DNA of 64,000 nt from an uncultured Aquimarina sp. (GTDB taxonomy: Bacteria; Bacteroidota; Bacteroidia; Flavobacteriales; Flavobacteriaceae), in the NCBI GenBank assembly GCA_947496555.1, contig CANMDH010000002.1, positions 62,001 to 126,000 on the forward strand, written 5' to 3'. The first letter of the stretch is position 1. Every line of letters begins with the position of its first letter. The notes under the pieces are model-generated. The model was not told where the DNA came from. It worked only from the letters and a program-made list of their open reading frames with translations, and did not search any database. Below are positions 18,517 through 26,594 of this stretch, one piece after another. A program made the translations under genes and the position numbers.

Positions 18517-18783
18517 TTATTTTCCCCATCTTATTCGGTTCCAAATTCTTTCATGAAAGAAATATAGAATCATTTTGGTTACAAAATCAACGGATGCTAT
18601 AGAGGTAGCTAACACTATTTCGCCAGTTAAAAAATAAGAAACTATTAATGTATCCAAAGTTCCTATTACCCTCCAACTAACTGCTTTTGCAATACTGCGA
18701 ACAGGCTTCTCTGAAGACCTGTCATCGTCATACGTGGTCTTTTGCGTAGCTACTTTATCTAATATCATTTGATCTACAATCAT
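18517..18783 (-). CDS. DUF2061 small membrane protein, first gene of the cys operon
   Basis: 88 residues. A hydrophilic N-terminus is followed by KAVSWRVIGTLDTLIVSYFLTGEI and a second hydrophobic segment ending YFFHERIWNRIRWG. This is the typical DUF2061 pattern of two inner-membrane helices with a short loop. The family has no assigned biochemistry. It is promoter-proximal and 21 nt before cysH, so it is co-expressed with sulfate reduction. A part in sulfate entry or homeostasis is a fair guess, since no sulfate permease is seen in this operon. Confidence 0.85.
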   Translation of the reverse strand: MIVDQMILDKVATQKTTYDDDRSSEKPVRSIAKAVSWRVIGTLDTLIVSYFLTGEIVLATSIASVDFVTKMILYFFHERIWNRIRWGK

Positions 18784-18812
18784 TTTTTTATAAATTCTAT
18801 TACCCTATCGGA

Positions 18813-18943
18813 TTAGTAGATTATTAAACAAATGTATACATAAAAAATTTATTTATTGGTCTAAAGAACCAGAAAATCTTACATCCAAACCAAGAATTAT
18901 GATATTATTAATAAATAACCTAGTAATTTAGTAGATTATTAAA
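18813..18943 (-). promoter_or_regulatory. Promoter region of the cys operon with a 16-bp direct repeat
   Basis: TTAGTAGATTATTAAA is present twice, at 18813-18828 and 18928-18943. On the minus strand a perfect TAnnTTTG box (TACATTTG, 18829-18836) lies directly upstream of the first copy, so the expected start of transcription falls in or next to it. The second copy lies about 100 bp upstream. Two identical sites around a promoter suggest a regulator or DNA-looping site. I see no clear -33 TTTG element at the usual spacing. Confidence 0.5.
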
Positions 18944-19097
18944 AAAGGTTTAAGAAACATAAAAAAGAGTTCCAATTCTAACCTCATATTCTATTGTTTG
19001 ACTTTTTTGTTGAATGCCTTGTTGATTGTCTTGTGAAGAATAAAAAAAACAATATACAAGTACTTTCTGCGTTAATCTACTATCAATTCAAACTTTT

Positions 19098-19658
19098 ATG
19101 ACAATGAAAAAATTTGCCCTATTCTTATTTTTAGCTACGACAACTTTATTTGTTTCATGTGGTGATGACGATGATCCAATCGTAATCGATCAATCGTTAA
19201 TCCCCGGAGCATGGGACTTGACCGAAGTAAGGTCTGAAAATGGTAAAGCTTCTGCTACCGTGCAAGGCATTCCGTTAAGTGGTGATTATAGCATAACTGG
19301 TAAGGATTATGCTGCTTCTGCAACCTTTACCGAGGCAGCTTCAGAGAGTGAGCCAAATACTGTAACTGGTTCTGGAGGTTTTACATTGGTTGCGAGTTTT
19401 ACGTTACCAACACAGGATCCGATTGAAATCGAGGAAACTATTCCTGAGCTTATCGGTACAGGTGAATGGACTGTAAGTGGAAATACGCTTTCAATTACCG
19501 TTCAGCAAGAGACTACGTCATATGAAATTACTTCTTTGACCGAGCAGTCGATGACTTTAAAAATAGCTATAGACGAAGAGATAATGGTAGACATAGGAAA
19601 CGAAAGTGTTACCGCATCAGTAACTGGTGATCAATTTATTACGCTTGCTAAGCAGTAA
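19098..19658 (+). CDS. Lipoprotein, lipocalin-like small beta-rich protein
   Basis: 186 residues (a second ATG is at 19104). The signal peptide ends in LFVSC followed by GDDDD; an acidic tail after the lipid Cys is frequent for surface lipoproteins of this phylum. The remainder looks like a lipocalin-like barrel: GAWDLTEV near the N-terminus, GEWTVSGNTLSIT and alternating beta-strand patterns. It is monocistronic, with its own terminator, and stands between the two sulfur operons with no obvious tie to them. Function unknown. Confidence 0.8.
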   Translation: MTMKKFALFLFLATTTLFVSCGDDDDPIVIDQSLIPGAWDLTEVRSENGKASATVQGIPLSGDYSITGKDYAASATFTEAASESEPNTVTGSGGFTLVASFTLPTQDPIEIEETIPELIGTGEWTVSGNTLSITVQQETTSYEITSLTEQSMTLKIAIDEEIMVDIGNESVTASVTGDQFITLAKQ

Positions 19659-19678
19659 TATTTGCTATATTAATTTTA

Positions 19679-19707
19679 AAAAAGCAGCTAAGTTTTAGCT
19701 GCTTTTT
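19679..19707. terminator. Bidirectional terminator
   Basis: AAAAAGCAGCTAA and TTAGCTGCTTTTT form a 13-bp stem with a 3-nt loop and T-runs on both strands. It lies between the lipoprotein gene (+) and the end of the metZ-like gene (-). Confidence 0.92.
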
Positions 19708-19713
19708 GTTTTA

Positions 19714-20892
19714 TTACAATTTCTCTAAAGCCTGCTCAATATCCCGAATGATATCATCACTATGTTCTAATCCCACAGAGCATCGCACCATCCCATCGGT
19801 AATCCCAACGACTAATTTATCTTCTTCGGCCAACTTACTATGAGTTGTAGAAGCGGGGTGAGTGACAATTGTTCTTGTATCTCCAAGATTAGCAGATAAT
19901 GAGCACATTTTTATACTGTCAAAAAAAGTCTTTCCTGCTTCAACACCACCTTTTACTTCAAAGGCTACGATATTACCTCCAAGTTTCATTTGTTTTTTGG
20001 CAATCTCATATTGCGGATGAGATTTCAAAAATGGATATTTTACCCAATTTACTTTGGGGTGAGATTCTAAAAATGTGGCAAGTTTTAGCGCGTTTTCGCA
20101 ATGACGGTCTACTCTAACAGCCAAGGTTTCTAAACTTTTCGACAAGGTCCAAGCATTAAAAGGCGATAATGCCGGACCTGTATTACGAGAAAACAGATAG
20201 ATATCTCTAATCAACTCTTTTTTTCCTACCGTTACACCTCCCAGAACTCTTCCTTGCCCATCAATCAATTTGGTTGCTGAATGGATTACCAAATCAGCTC
20301 CAAATTTTATAGGATTTTGCAGATATGGAGTTGCAAAGCAGTTATCAATAACCAAAAGCAGCTTATGTTTTTTTGCAATCTTGCCCAACAATTCTAAATC
20401 GAGTACATCAACTCCAGGATTTGTTGGGGATTCGGCATAAATTATTTTGGTATTCGGTTTAATTAAGCTTTCAACTTTTTCAACCTCGTCTATTCTAAAA
20501 TAGCTAGTTTCTATATTCCATTTTGGAAAATATTTGGTAAACAGTGTATGTGTAGATCCAAAAACAGATCGCGCAGAAACAATATGATCACCAGCATCGA
20601 GTAACGCGGCAAATGTTGAAAAAACGGCTGCCATTCCTGTGGCAAAAGCATATCCATCTGCGGCACCTTCAAGCTTACAAATCTTATCTACAAATTCGGT
20701 GGTATTAGGATTGCTAAATCTACTATAAAGATTGCGCTCTTTTTCTTCAGCAAAGGCCGCTCTCATCTCTTCAGAATCTTCAAAAACAAAACCTGAAGTA
20801 AGATACATCGGTGTAGAATGCTCTAGAAATTGGGTCTTCTCTGTTTGTGTTCTTACTGCTTGTGTTTCAAAATGTTTACTTTGCCTACTCAT
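19714..20892 (-). CDS. Trans-sulfuration PLP enzyme (O-succinyl/acetylhomoserine sulfhydrylase or cystathionine gamma-synthase, MetZ-like)
   Basis: 392 residues of the Cys/Met metabolism PLP family. The PLP Lys is in HSATKLIDGQG (about 205). YSRFSNPN, FATGMAAVFS, DNCFATPYLQNP and SLGDTRTIVTHPASTTH are family hallmarks. The overall sequence is closer to MetZ/MetB than to MetY, so this operon carries two different sulfhydrylase-type enzymes. Its ATG overlaps the stop of the OsmC gene by 4 nt. Likely reactions are sulfide or cysteine plus activated homoserine; sequence alone does not choose. Confidence 0.9.
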   Translation of the reverse strand: MSRQSKHFETQAVRTQTEKTQFLEHSTPMYLTSGFVFEDSEEMRAAFAEEKERNLYSRFSNPNTTEFVDKICKLEGAADGYAFATGMAAVFSTFAALLDAGDHIVSARSVFGSTHTLFTKYFPKWNIETSYFRIDEVEKVESLIKPNTKIIYAESPTNPGVDVLDLELLGKIAKKHKLLLVIDNCFATPYLQNPIKFGADLVIHSATKLIDGQGRVLGGVTVGKKELIRDIYLFSRNTGPALSPFNAWTLSKSLETLAVRVDRHCENALKLATFLESHPKVNWVKYPFLKSHPQYEIAKKQMKLGGNIVAFEVKGGVEAGKTFFDSIKMCSLSANLGDTRTIVTHPASTTHSKLAEEDKLVVGITDGMVRCSVGLEHSDDIIRDIEQALEKL

Positions 20893-21314
20893 ACTTCTTC
20901 ATTATTAACAACCACTTTATATTTTATTTTGGCTGTTGGTTCTAAAGTTTTTGATACAGAACAATATTTCTCAAAAGACAACTGTGCAGCTCTTTTGGCT
21001 TTTTCTGGAGCAATATTTCCTTCTAGATATACGATAACATCAATTTCTTTAAAAGGTTTTGCCCCATCAATTTCTACACGGGCACCATTTACTTCGGCTC
21101 TATAATCTGTTATTTCCTGTCTCTGTTTTTTAAGAATTGAAATTACATCAATAGCACTACAACCCGCAACCCCCATAAGGACATATTCCATTGGACTAGG
21201 AGCCAAATCATGCCCTCCTACTTCGGCCTTGCTATCAATATGGGTGATATGACCTCTTTCATTTTTTAATTCGAAATGATAATCGTTGTCTATTCTTTTA
21301 AGTTGTATTTTCAT
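20889..21314 (-). CDS. OsmC/Ohr family protein
   Basis: 141 residues. The two redox cysteines of the family are in GVAGCSAIDV (about 51) and EKYCSVSKTL (about 115), with the GGHDLAPSPMEYVL segment before the first. OsmC proteins reduce organic hydroperoxides or handle thiol adducts as cytoplasmic dimers. It is embedded between thrA (gap 29 nt) and the metZ-like gene (4-nt overlap). That points to a job connected with sulfide or homocysteine metabolism, for example protection from reactive sulfur; this is inference. Confidence 0.9.
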   Translation of the reverse strand: MKIQLKRIDNDYHFELKNERGHITHIDSKAEVGGHDLAPSPMEYVLMGVAGCSAIDVISILKKQRQEITDYRAEVNGARVEIDGAKPFKEIDVIVYLEGNIAPEKAKRAAQLSFEKYCSVSKTLEPTAKIKYKVVVNNEEV

Positions 21315-21343
21315 TATTTATTTTTTCTAAAAACTATTCTTTT

Positions 21344-23758
21344 TTATGCTTTATCTGCTAATCTCAATATATCGCCAAAAACCCCTCTGGCCGTAACTGC
21401 TGCACCTGCTCCCGCTCCTTGTATAACTATAGGCTGATCTCCATAGGACTCGGTATAAATCTCAAAGATTGAGTCGGATCCTTTTACCTGTCCTAACGCA
21501 CTACTTTTTGGAACCGAAACCAGTTTTACATCCAGATTTCCTTTTTCTTGTGATAAATCACCCCAAAGATCACCAATATACCTCAAAACACAATCTGGTT
21601 TTTGTTCTTCTTTAACTTTTTGATATACTTCATCTAATTCGCCTAGTCTTTCTAAGAACGAAGAAGCTTCTCCTTCTCTTAGATTTTTGGGAATAAGATT
21701 ATGAATATTTACGTCATCAAACTCATTGCCTAGATCCAGTTCACGAGCTAGGATTAACAATTTTCTGCCCACATCATTACCACAAAGATCTTCTCTAGGA
21801 TCCGGCTCTGTAAAACCTTTGTCAATTGCTTCTTGTAACACTTCACTAAACGGTCTTTCTTCAGCAGAAAATGTATTAAATAAATAACTTAAGGACCCTG
21901 AAAAAACTCCTTTGATTCTTGTGATATTTTCTCCAGACAAGTGTAATAACTTGATAGTATCAATCAACGGAAGCCCAGCTCCTACATTTGTTTCATATAA
22001 ATATTGTTTTTGATTTTCTTCAAGTTTTATACGCAGCTCTTTATAAAAATCAAAACTCAAAGTATTGGCAACTTTATTAGAGGACACCAGATCAAAGCTA
22101 TGTTTTACCAAGTTGATATAACTTTTGGTAAACGCTTCGCTAGCTGTATTATCAATCGCAATTAAGTTTTCAAGATGATGTTCATCAGCAAAACTAATAA
22201 TATCCTCTATTGCATAAGACACCCCTTTTTCCTCAATTTTTGTTTTCCAATTAGTTTCTAATCCATTTTTAGCAAATAACACCTTTCTGGAGTTTGCCAC
22301 CGCAAAAATATTGAGAGTGATATTCTTTCTTTTTTCAATTTGTTTTGTCGATTGCAATATCTGATCAATCAAAGTCCCTCCTACCAGTCCGTGACCAAAT
22401 ATGGCAATGTTTATCTTTTTTGAGATTTCGAAAATCTCGCCATGAATTACATTTAAGGCCCTATGCAATTGTCTTTTTCTAACAACCAGACTCACATTTT
22501 TACCACTAACTGTATTATTAAACAACAAGGGCACTATTTGATTTTTGATCAAGGCATTATAGGGTTTATGAAAAGTACTTAAATCCTGCCCTATGATTGA
22601 AATAACCGATACGTCGTCTTCAATTGAAATAGCACTTACATCGCGTTTATAAAAATCTGCTTCGAATTCTTGTTCCAGCACATCTTTTGCTTCCTTTGCC
22701 TTATCAGCATCTACTACGAATCCAATACCCCGCTCTGAGGAACCTTGCGAGATAAAGCTTACACTAATATTCTTATGTGCCAACGCTCTAAATATTCTGG
22801 CATCAACCCCTACTTTTCCTAGAAGCCCTCTACCTTTGAGGTTGATCAATGCCACATTTTCTAATACCGAAAGGGATTTTATTCCTTTCTCGCTTGTTTC
22901 AGAAGTAATTAATGTTCCATTACCATTAGAATCAAACGTATTTAAGATACGTAGCGGAATTTTCTTTTCTATTAACGGAATAATAGTTTTTGCATGCAAA
23001 ATATTTGTGCCAAAATATGCCAATTCGTTGGCTTCATTAAATGAAAGTTTTTCGATTTTTTTTGCATCTTGGACTAAATCAGGATTAGCGGTGTAAATCC
23101 CATTTACATGCGTATAATTCTGAAGTTCTTCGGCTTCTAAATAATTAGCCAGTAATGAGGCCGTATAATTGCTCCCATTTCTTCCCAGGGTTGTGGTTTC
23201 ATTTTTGGTATTTGATGCTATAAAACCAGTTACTACATTCACCGTGCTTCCATTATATTTCTGAAAATGATTAATTACATTCTCTTTGGATAATTTGTTT
23301 AACGGTTGTGCATCGCCAAATCGCCCATCTGTTTTAATCAGGTCTCTACTATCTGTGAAATTAGCCTTTATGTTTTTCTCCCGAAGTAATTGTGTTAACA
23401 ATTTAGCCGAAATCACCTCTCCTTGAGACAGCACCTGATCTTTTATTCTTTTGCTATAATCACCCAATAGGGAAACTCCTTCAAAAAGTTTATCCAGGGT
23501 TTTAAACTCATTATCAAAATCAACACCTCGAAAATCTTCTATCTGATATTTCTTAAATGCTTTTAATTGCTCTTTGTAGTCTTCATTTTTACTTGCTTTT
23601 TCAAGAATTTCTTCAAGTTCATTGGTCGTATTTCCTCGTGCAGAAAGTACAACGGTTATTTTTTCTCCGTTTCTAACTTTGTTATGAATGATATCCACAA
23701 CGGTATCAATTCCTTTTCCGTTGGCCAATGATTTTCCTCCAAATTTTAAAACTTTCAT
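21344..23758 (-). CDS. thrA: Bifunctional aspartokinase/homoserine dehydrogenase
   Basis: 804 residues. The aspartokinase part (about 1-290) begins KFGGKSLANG, with Lys where the common KFGGTS has Thr, and contains a TTLGRNGSNYTA segment. ACT-type regulatory repeats occupy about 300-450. The homoserine dehydrogenase part starts with IFGHGLVGGT (about 455) and has ETNVGAGLPLIDT, GVFSGSLSYLFNTF and GFTEPDPREDLCGNDVGRK. It makes aspartyl phosphate and later homoserine, the substrate of MetX encoded just upstream (12-nt gap). Position in a SAM-controlled operon suggests it is dedicated to methionine. Confidence 0.96.
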   Translation of the reverse strand: MKVLKFGGKSLANGKGIDTVVDIIHNKVRNGEKITVVLSARGNTTNELEEILEKASKNEDYKEQLKAFKKYQIEDFRGVDFDNEFKTLDKLFEGVSLLGDYSKRIKDQVLSQGEVISAKLLTQLLREKNIKANFTDSRDLIKTDGRFGDAQPLNKLSKENVINHFQKYNGSTVNVVTGFIASNTKNETTTLGRNGSNYTASLLANYLEAEELQNYTHVNGIYTANPDLVQDAKKIEKLSFNEANELAYFGTNILHAKTIIPLIEKKIPLRILNTFDSNGNGTLITSETSEKGIKSLSVLENVALINLKGRGLLGKVGVDARIFRALAHKNISVSFISQGSSERGIGFVVDADKAKEAKDVLEQEFEADFYKRDVSAISIEDDVSVISIIGQDLSTFHKPYNALIKNQIVPLLFNNTVSGKNVSLVVRKRQLHRALNVIHGEIFEISKKINIAIFGHGLVGGTLIDQILQSTKQIEKRKNITLNIFAVANSRKVLFAKNGLETNWKTKIEEKGVSYAIEDIISFADEHHLENLIAIDNTASEAFTKSYINLVKHSFDLVSSNKVANTLSFDFYKELRIKLEENQKQYLYETNVGAGLPLIDTIKLLHLSGENITRIKGVFSGSLSYLFNTFSAEERPFSEVLQEAIDKGFTEPDPREDLCGNDVGRKLLILARELDLGNEFDDVNIHNLIPKNLREGEASSFLERLGELDEVYQKVKEEQKPDCVLRYIGDLWGDLSQEKGNLDVKLVSVPKSSALGQVKGSDSIFEIYTESYGDQPIVIQGAGAGAAVTARGVFGDILRLADKA

Positions 23759-23770
23759 TTTTCTTTCCTT

Positions 23771-24733
23771 TTAAAAAACACCTTTCAATAATTCACTAAG
23801 CTGTTCAAATTCTATTAAAAAAGCATCATGCCCATGAATCGAGCTGATAATACCATGAGTAACATTTTGTTTCACTTTTTTTAGTTCCTGATATGTAATT
23901 TTATCTTCAGCTTCTGTAAAAAACACATCAGAATCCACGCTTATAATGTGGATATTGGACTCAATCTCCTTTACTACTTCGGGAAACCCTTCTCTTTGAG
24001 CAGTAATATCAATATTTGCCAGGATATAATTAAGTTCTTTATATGCCGATAGATTGAATCGCTCATCCAATTTTTCTCCATGATGTAAGAGCCAACTCTC
24101 TATATTAAACATATTCTTATCATCATTGTATGTTCTATTAAATTTTTGTTTAAGCGATTGAGGAGACCTATAAATTAACATTGCATGTAATCTGGCGTCA
24201 TGTACAGGATTACTAGAGTTTAGCAATATTTGTTCTTGGACCAGGCAATTTGCTTTTAACCAATCTGTCGATTTCCAATCACATGCAACTGGTATCAAAT
24301 GTTCAATTAGATTAGGCTTTAGAGCGGCTAGTTCCCAAGCTATTCCGCCACCAACAGACCCACCTATAACAGCATGAAGTTTTTCTATCTTTAATACTTC
24401 TAAACCTATTGAAAAGATTGAAGCGATATCGCGTGCATTAAACATTTTGTAATCCTGGATAAGATTTTCTTTCTCCTTACCATAACCATTACCAGGTATA
24501 TTAAAGGACAGCACTGTATATCTGTTAGTATCTATGCATTTGCTCTCTCCAATCAGGCCATTCCACCAACCATTTTCACCGCATACGGTTGAATTTCCCG
24601 TAAGTGCATGATTCACCAATACGATAGGCGCCTCGAATAGGGGTTTCCCAAAGGTTTCATACGATAAGGGAATATTATTTATGTACTTACCTTTTACAGT
24701 GGTAAAGTTTGAAATGTCTATTTTTTGAAGCAT
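23771..24733 (-). CDS. metX: Homoserine O-acetyltransferase (alpha/beta-hydrolase fold)
   Basis: 320 residues. LVNHALTGNS contributes the oxyanion region, AVIGGSVGGGIAWELA holds the nucleophile Ser in a G-S-V-G-G elbow, and the C-terminal SSIHGHDAFL gives the catalytic His. These are MetX features; the protein is somewhat shorter than the typical 350-380 residues because the lid is reduced. It activates homoserine with acetyl-CoA for sulfhydrylation by MetY, whose gene is 16 nt upstream. Succinyl use cannot be excluded by eye. Confidence 0.93.
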   Translation of the reverse strand: MLQKIDISNFTTVKGKYINNIPLSYETFGKPLFEAPIVLVNHALTGNSTVCGENGWWNGLIGESKCIDTNRYTVLSFNIPGNGYGKEKENLIQDYKMFNARDIASIFSIGLEVLKIEKLHAVIGGSVGGGIAWELAALKPNLIEHLIPVACDWKSTDWLKANCLVQEQILLNSSNPVHDARLHAMLIYRSPQSLKQKFNRTYNDDKNMFNIESWLLHHGEKLDERFNLSAYKELNYILANIDITAQREGFPEVVKEIESNIHIISVDSDVFFTEAEDKITYQELKKVKQNVTHGIISSIHGHDAFLIEFEQLSELLKGVF

Positions 24734-24749
24734 AAGAGGTCCTCTACTA

Positions 24750-26039
24750 TTACTTAACTTTCTCGTTCACCTTTGCAAAAGCAGCCTTCAAATCTACCTT
24801 AAGATCTTCAACATCTTCAAGACCTACCGACAGTCTAATTAAATCCTGAGTAACTCCAGTAGATTCCTGTTGTTCCTCTGTAAGTTGTTGATGCGTTGTA
24901 CTAGCTGGATGAATAATCAAAGATTTTGAATCCCCAATATTTGCTAATAACGAGAATATCTTGGTTTCATCGGCCACTGTTTTCGCAGAATCGAAACCTC
25001 CTTTCACCCCAAAAGTAACAATACCACTTTGTCCCTTAGGTAGATATTCTTTGGCCAACGAATAATAAGAATCATTTTCGAGTCCAGGATATTTAACCCA
25101 TGTTACTTCGTCTTGTTTTTCAAGCCATTTTGCAAGCTCTAATGCATTTTCACTATGTTTTTTGATTCTAATTTCTAAGGTTTCTAAACCTTGTAAGATC
25201 TGAAATGCATTAAATGGACTTAAAGCGGCACCATGATCTCGTAATCCTTCTATTCTTGCTTTTGCAATAAATGCTGCAGCCCCCAGCGCATCATGATACA
25301 CTAGTCCATGATATCCAGGAGAAGGCTCTGTAAATTCTGGGAACTTACCACCAGACCAATCAAAAGTTCCTGCATCGATAATTACACCACCAAGAGAAGT
25401 TCCATTTCCGTTAATATATTTAGTAAGTGAATGTATCACAATATTGGCGCCATATTCTATAGGATTTAACAATGCAGGTGTCGCCACTGTATTATCGACA
25501 ATTAAAGGCACTTTATAAGCTTTGGCCTCTGTTGAAATAGCTTTTAAATCCAACACATCAAGCTTTGGATTTCCCAGAGATTCAACAAAAAACACACGCG
25601 TATTTTCTTGCACGGCATCTTTAAAGTTTTCAGCTTTAGATGGATCAACAAAAGTTGTAGTAATCCCAAATCTGGGTAAAGTAACATTCAAAAGATTGTA
25701 AGTACCTCCATACAAGCTGCTAGAGGCAACAATATGATCTCCTGCTTTTAACAATGTTAACAATGTTGTATTAATAGCTGCAGTACCTGATGCAGTTACT
25801 ACGGCAGCGATTCCTCCTTCCAAGGTTGCCAAACGTTGCTCTAATATATCATTGGTAGGATTATTTAATCTTGTATAAATAAATCCCGTCTCTGACAAGT
25901 TAAACAGATTTGCTGCGTGGTCTGCATTATTAAACACATAAGATGTCGTTTGGTAAATAGGGACTGCTCGTGTACCACCATTAGTAGTAACATCATGACC
26001 TGCATGTAACGCTCCTGTAGCAAATTTTTGAATACTCAT
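24750..26039 (-). CDS. metY: O-acetylhomoserine sulfhydrylase
   Basis: 429 residues. The family blocks are FATGALHAGHD at the N-terminus, YTRLNNPTND, the PLP Lys in HSLTKYINGNGTSLGG (about 206), GPYHGLVYH-like GYHGLVYHDALG, and NIGDSKSLIIHPASTTH. The roughly 30-residue insertion before GLRDHGAALSPFNAF sets MetY apart from the shorter MetZ/MetB enzymes. It condenses O-acetylhomoserine with sulfide from the sulfate pathway to give homocysteine. It is the first gene of a five-gene operon and has a SAM-I riboswitch in its leader. Confidence 0.95.
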   Translation of the reverse strand: MSIQKFATGALHAGHDVTTNGGTRAVPIYQTTSYVFNNADHAANLFNLSETGFIYTRLNNPTNDILEQRLATLEGGIAAVVTASGTAAINTTLLTLLKAGDHIVASSSLYGGTYNLLNVTLPRFGITTTFVDPSKAENFKDAVQENTRVFFVESLGNPKLDVLDLKAISTEAKAYKVPLIVDNTVATPALLNPIEYGANIVIHSLTKYINGNGTSLGGVIIDAGTFDWSGGKFPEFTEPSPGYHGLVYHDALGAAAFIAKARIEGLRDHGAALSPFNAFQILQGLETLEIRIKKHSENALELAKWLEKQDEVTWVKYPGLENDSYYSLAKEYLPKGQSGIVTFGVKGGFDSAKTVADETKIFSLLANIGDSKSLIIHPASTTHQQLTEEQQESTGVTQDLIRLSVGLEDVEDLKVDLKAAFAKVNEKVK

Positions 26040-26164
26040 AATTTTCTAATTTAGATTTTAATGATTAATAAAATTCAAATACATCAAACACACTAAACAT
26101 CGTGAATGAACATAGAAAATTAAGAAGAAAGGAATCTACAATTGCTATAAAACAATTGTGTCAT

Positions 26165-26269
26165 GTTATCTTTTCCCGATTTGCATCGCGATAGAATGTA
26201 GCACCTTCTTTATAGATAAAGGGTTGCTAAGGTTTCACAGGGTCTATTCCCTCCACCTTTCTTAATAAC
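26165..26269 (-). promoter_or_regulatory. SAM-I (S-box) riboswitch upstream of metY operon
   Basis: Minus strand, in order: GTTAT of P1, AAGAAAGGTGGAGGGA, GACCC, GTGAAACC, TTAGCAACC, AAGGTGCTACATTC and the closing ATAAC. The core is nearly identical to the one at 805-906, differing mainly in the variable P4-side loop. P1 pairs about 26265-26269 with 26165-26169. The leader continues about 125 nt to metY; directly after the aptamer an ACAATTG/CAATTGT hairpin (26138-26160) without a U-run could be the expression platform. Confidence 0.93.
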
Positions 26270-26296
26270 TAACTAAAATGTATAAGAAACTTGTGA

Positions 26297-26304
26297 CAAA
26301 GCTA
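26297..26304 (-). promoter_or_regulatory. -7 box of the metY operon promoter
   Basis: TAGCTTTG on the minus strand is a perfect TAnnTTTG. It lies 28 bp upstream of the riboswitch aptamer, so the transcript would begin near 26288-26292 with the aptamer at its 5' end. I could not find a good -33 element. Confidence 0.55.
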
Positions 26305-26392
26305 GCAATTATTTTTAAACTAGAATGTTTTCCAAAAAAAATCTTTACTACCAAGAGTTATTAAACCCGTAAAAAATAATATGTAAAATACT

Positions 26393-26421
26393 TTTGGGTA
26401 TTATCATTTTTTTTACCTTTG
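26393..26421 (+). promoter_or_regulatory. metK promoter (TTTG-N17-TAnnTTTG)
   Basis: TTTG at 26393-26396 and TACCTTTG at 26414-26421 match both elements of the Bacteroidota primary sigma promoter at the expected spacing. Transcription should start near 26426-26428. This gives a metK leader of about 168 nt that contains the structured element at 26443-26557. Confidence 0.75.
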
Positions 26422-26442
26422 CCCAAAATTTTTCAGGGATAG

Positions 26443-26557
26443 ATTTGACTGATTGCAACCCTAACACCAAATGTTATGCTTGGCACATATGCCAAGAAAA
26501 CTAAAATGCTAAAGCAGTTCGATAAGATATTACCATATCGAAAATCTGCGGTTGTAA
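26443..26557 (+). promoter_or_regulatory. Structured metK leader, candidate SAM-II-like (long-loop) riboswitch
   Basis: Not a SAM-I aptamer. Proposed fold: P1 ATTTG (26443-26447) with CAAAT (26468-26472), and a pseudoknot between TTGCAACC in the P1 loop (26453-26460) and GGTTGTAA (26550-26557). The joining strand is lengthened by two perfect hairpins, TTGGCA/TGCCAA (26480-26495) and GCAG-TTCGATA/TATCGAA-CTGC (26514-26549). Between them is GCTAAA (26508-26513). CTGATT..AACC in the loop and GCTAAA in the 3' strand resemble the conserved ligand-binding segments of SAM-II, and long-loop variants of that class are known. A separate TAACA/TGTTA hairpin is an alternative. The gene downstream makes SAM. 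Confidence 0.55.
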
Positions 26558-26594
26558 CTTCGTCCTATTAATCTTTATATAAAACAAATTAATA

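Noticed and set aside
26443-26557. SAM-I identity for the metK leader
   Set aside because: The S-box core words (GGAGGGA, GATGAAACC, GCAACC, AAGGTGC) are absent; the fold differs.
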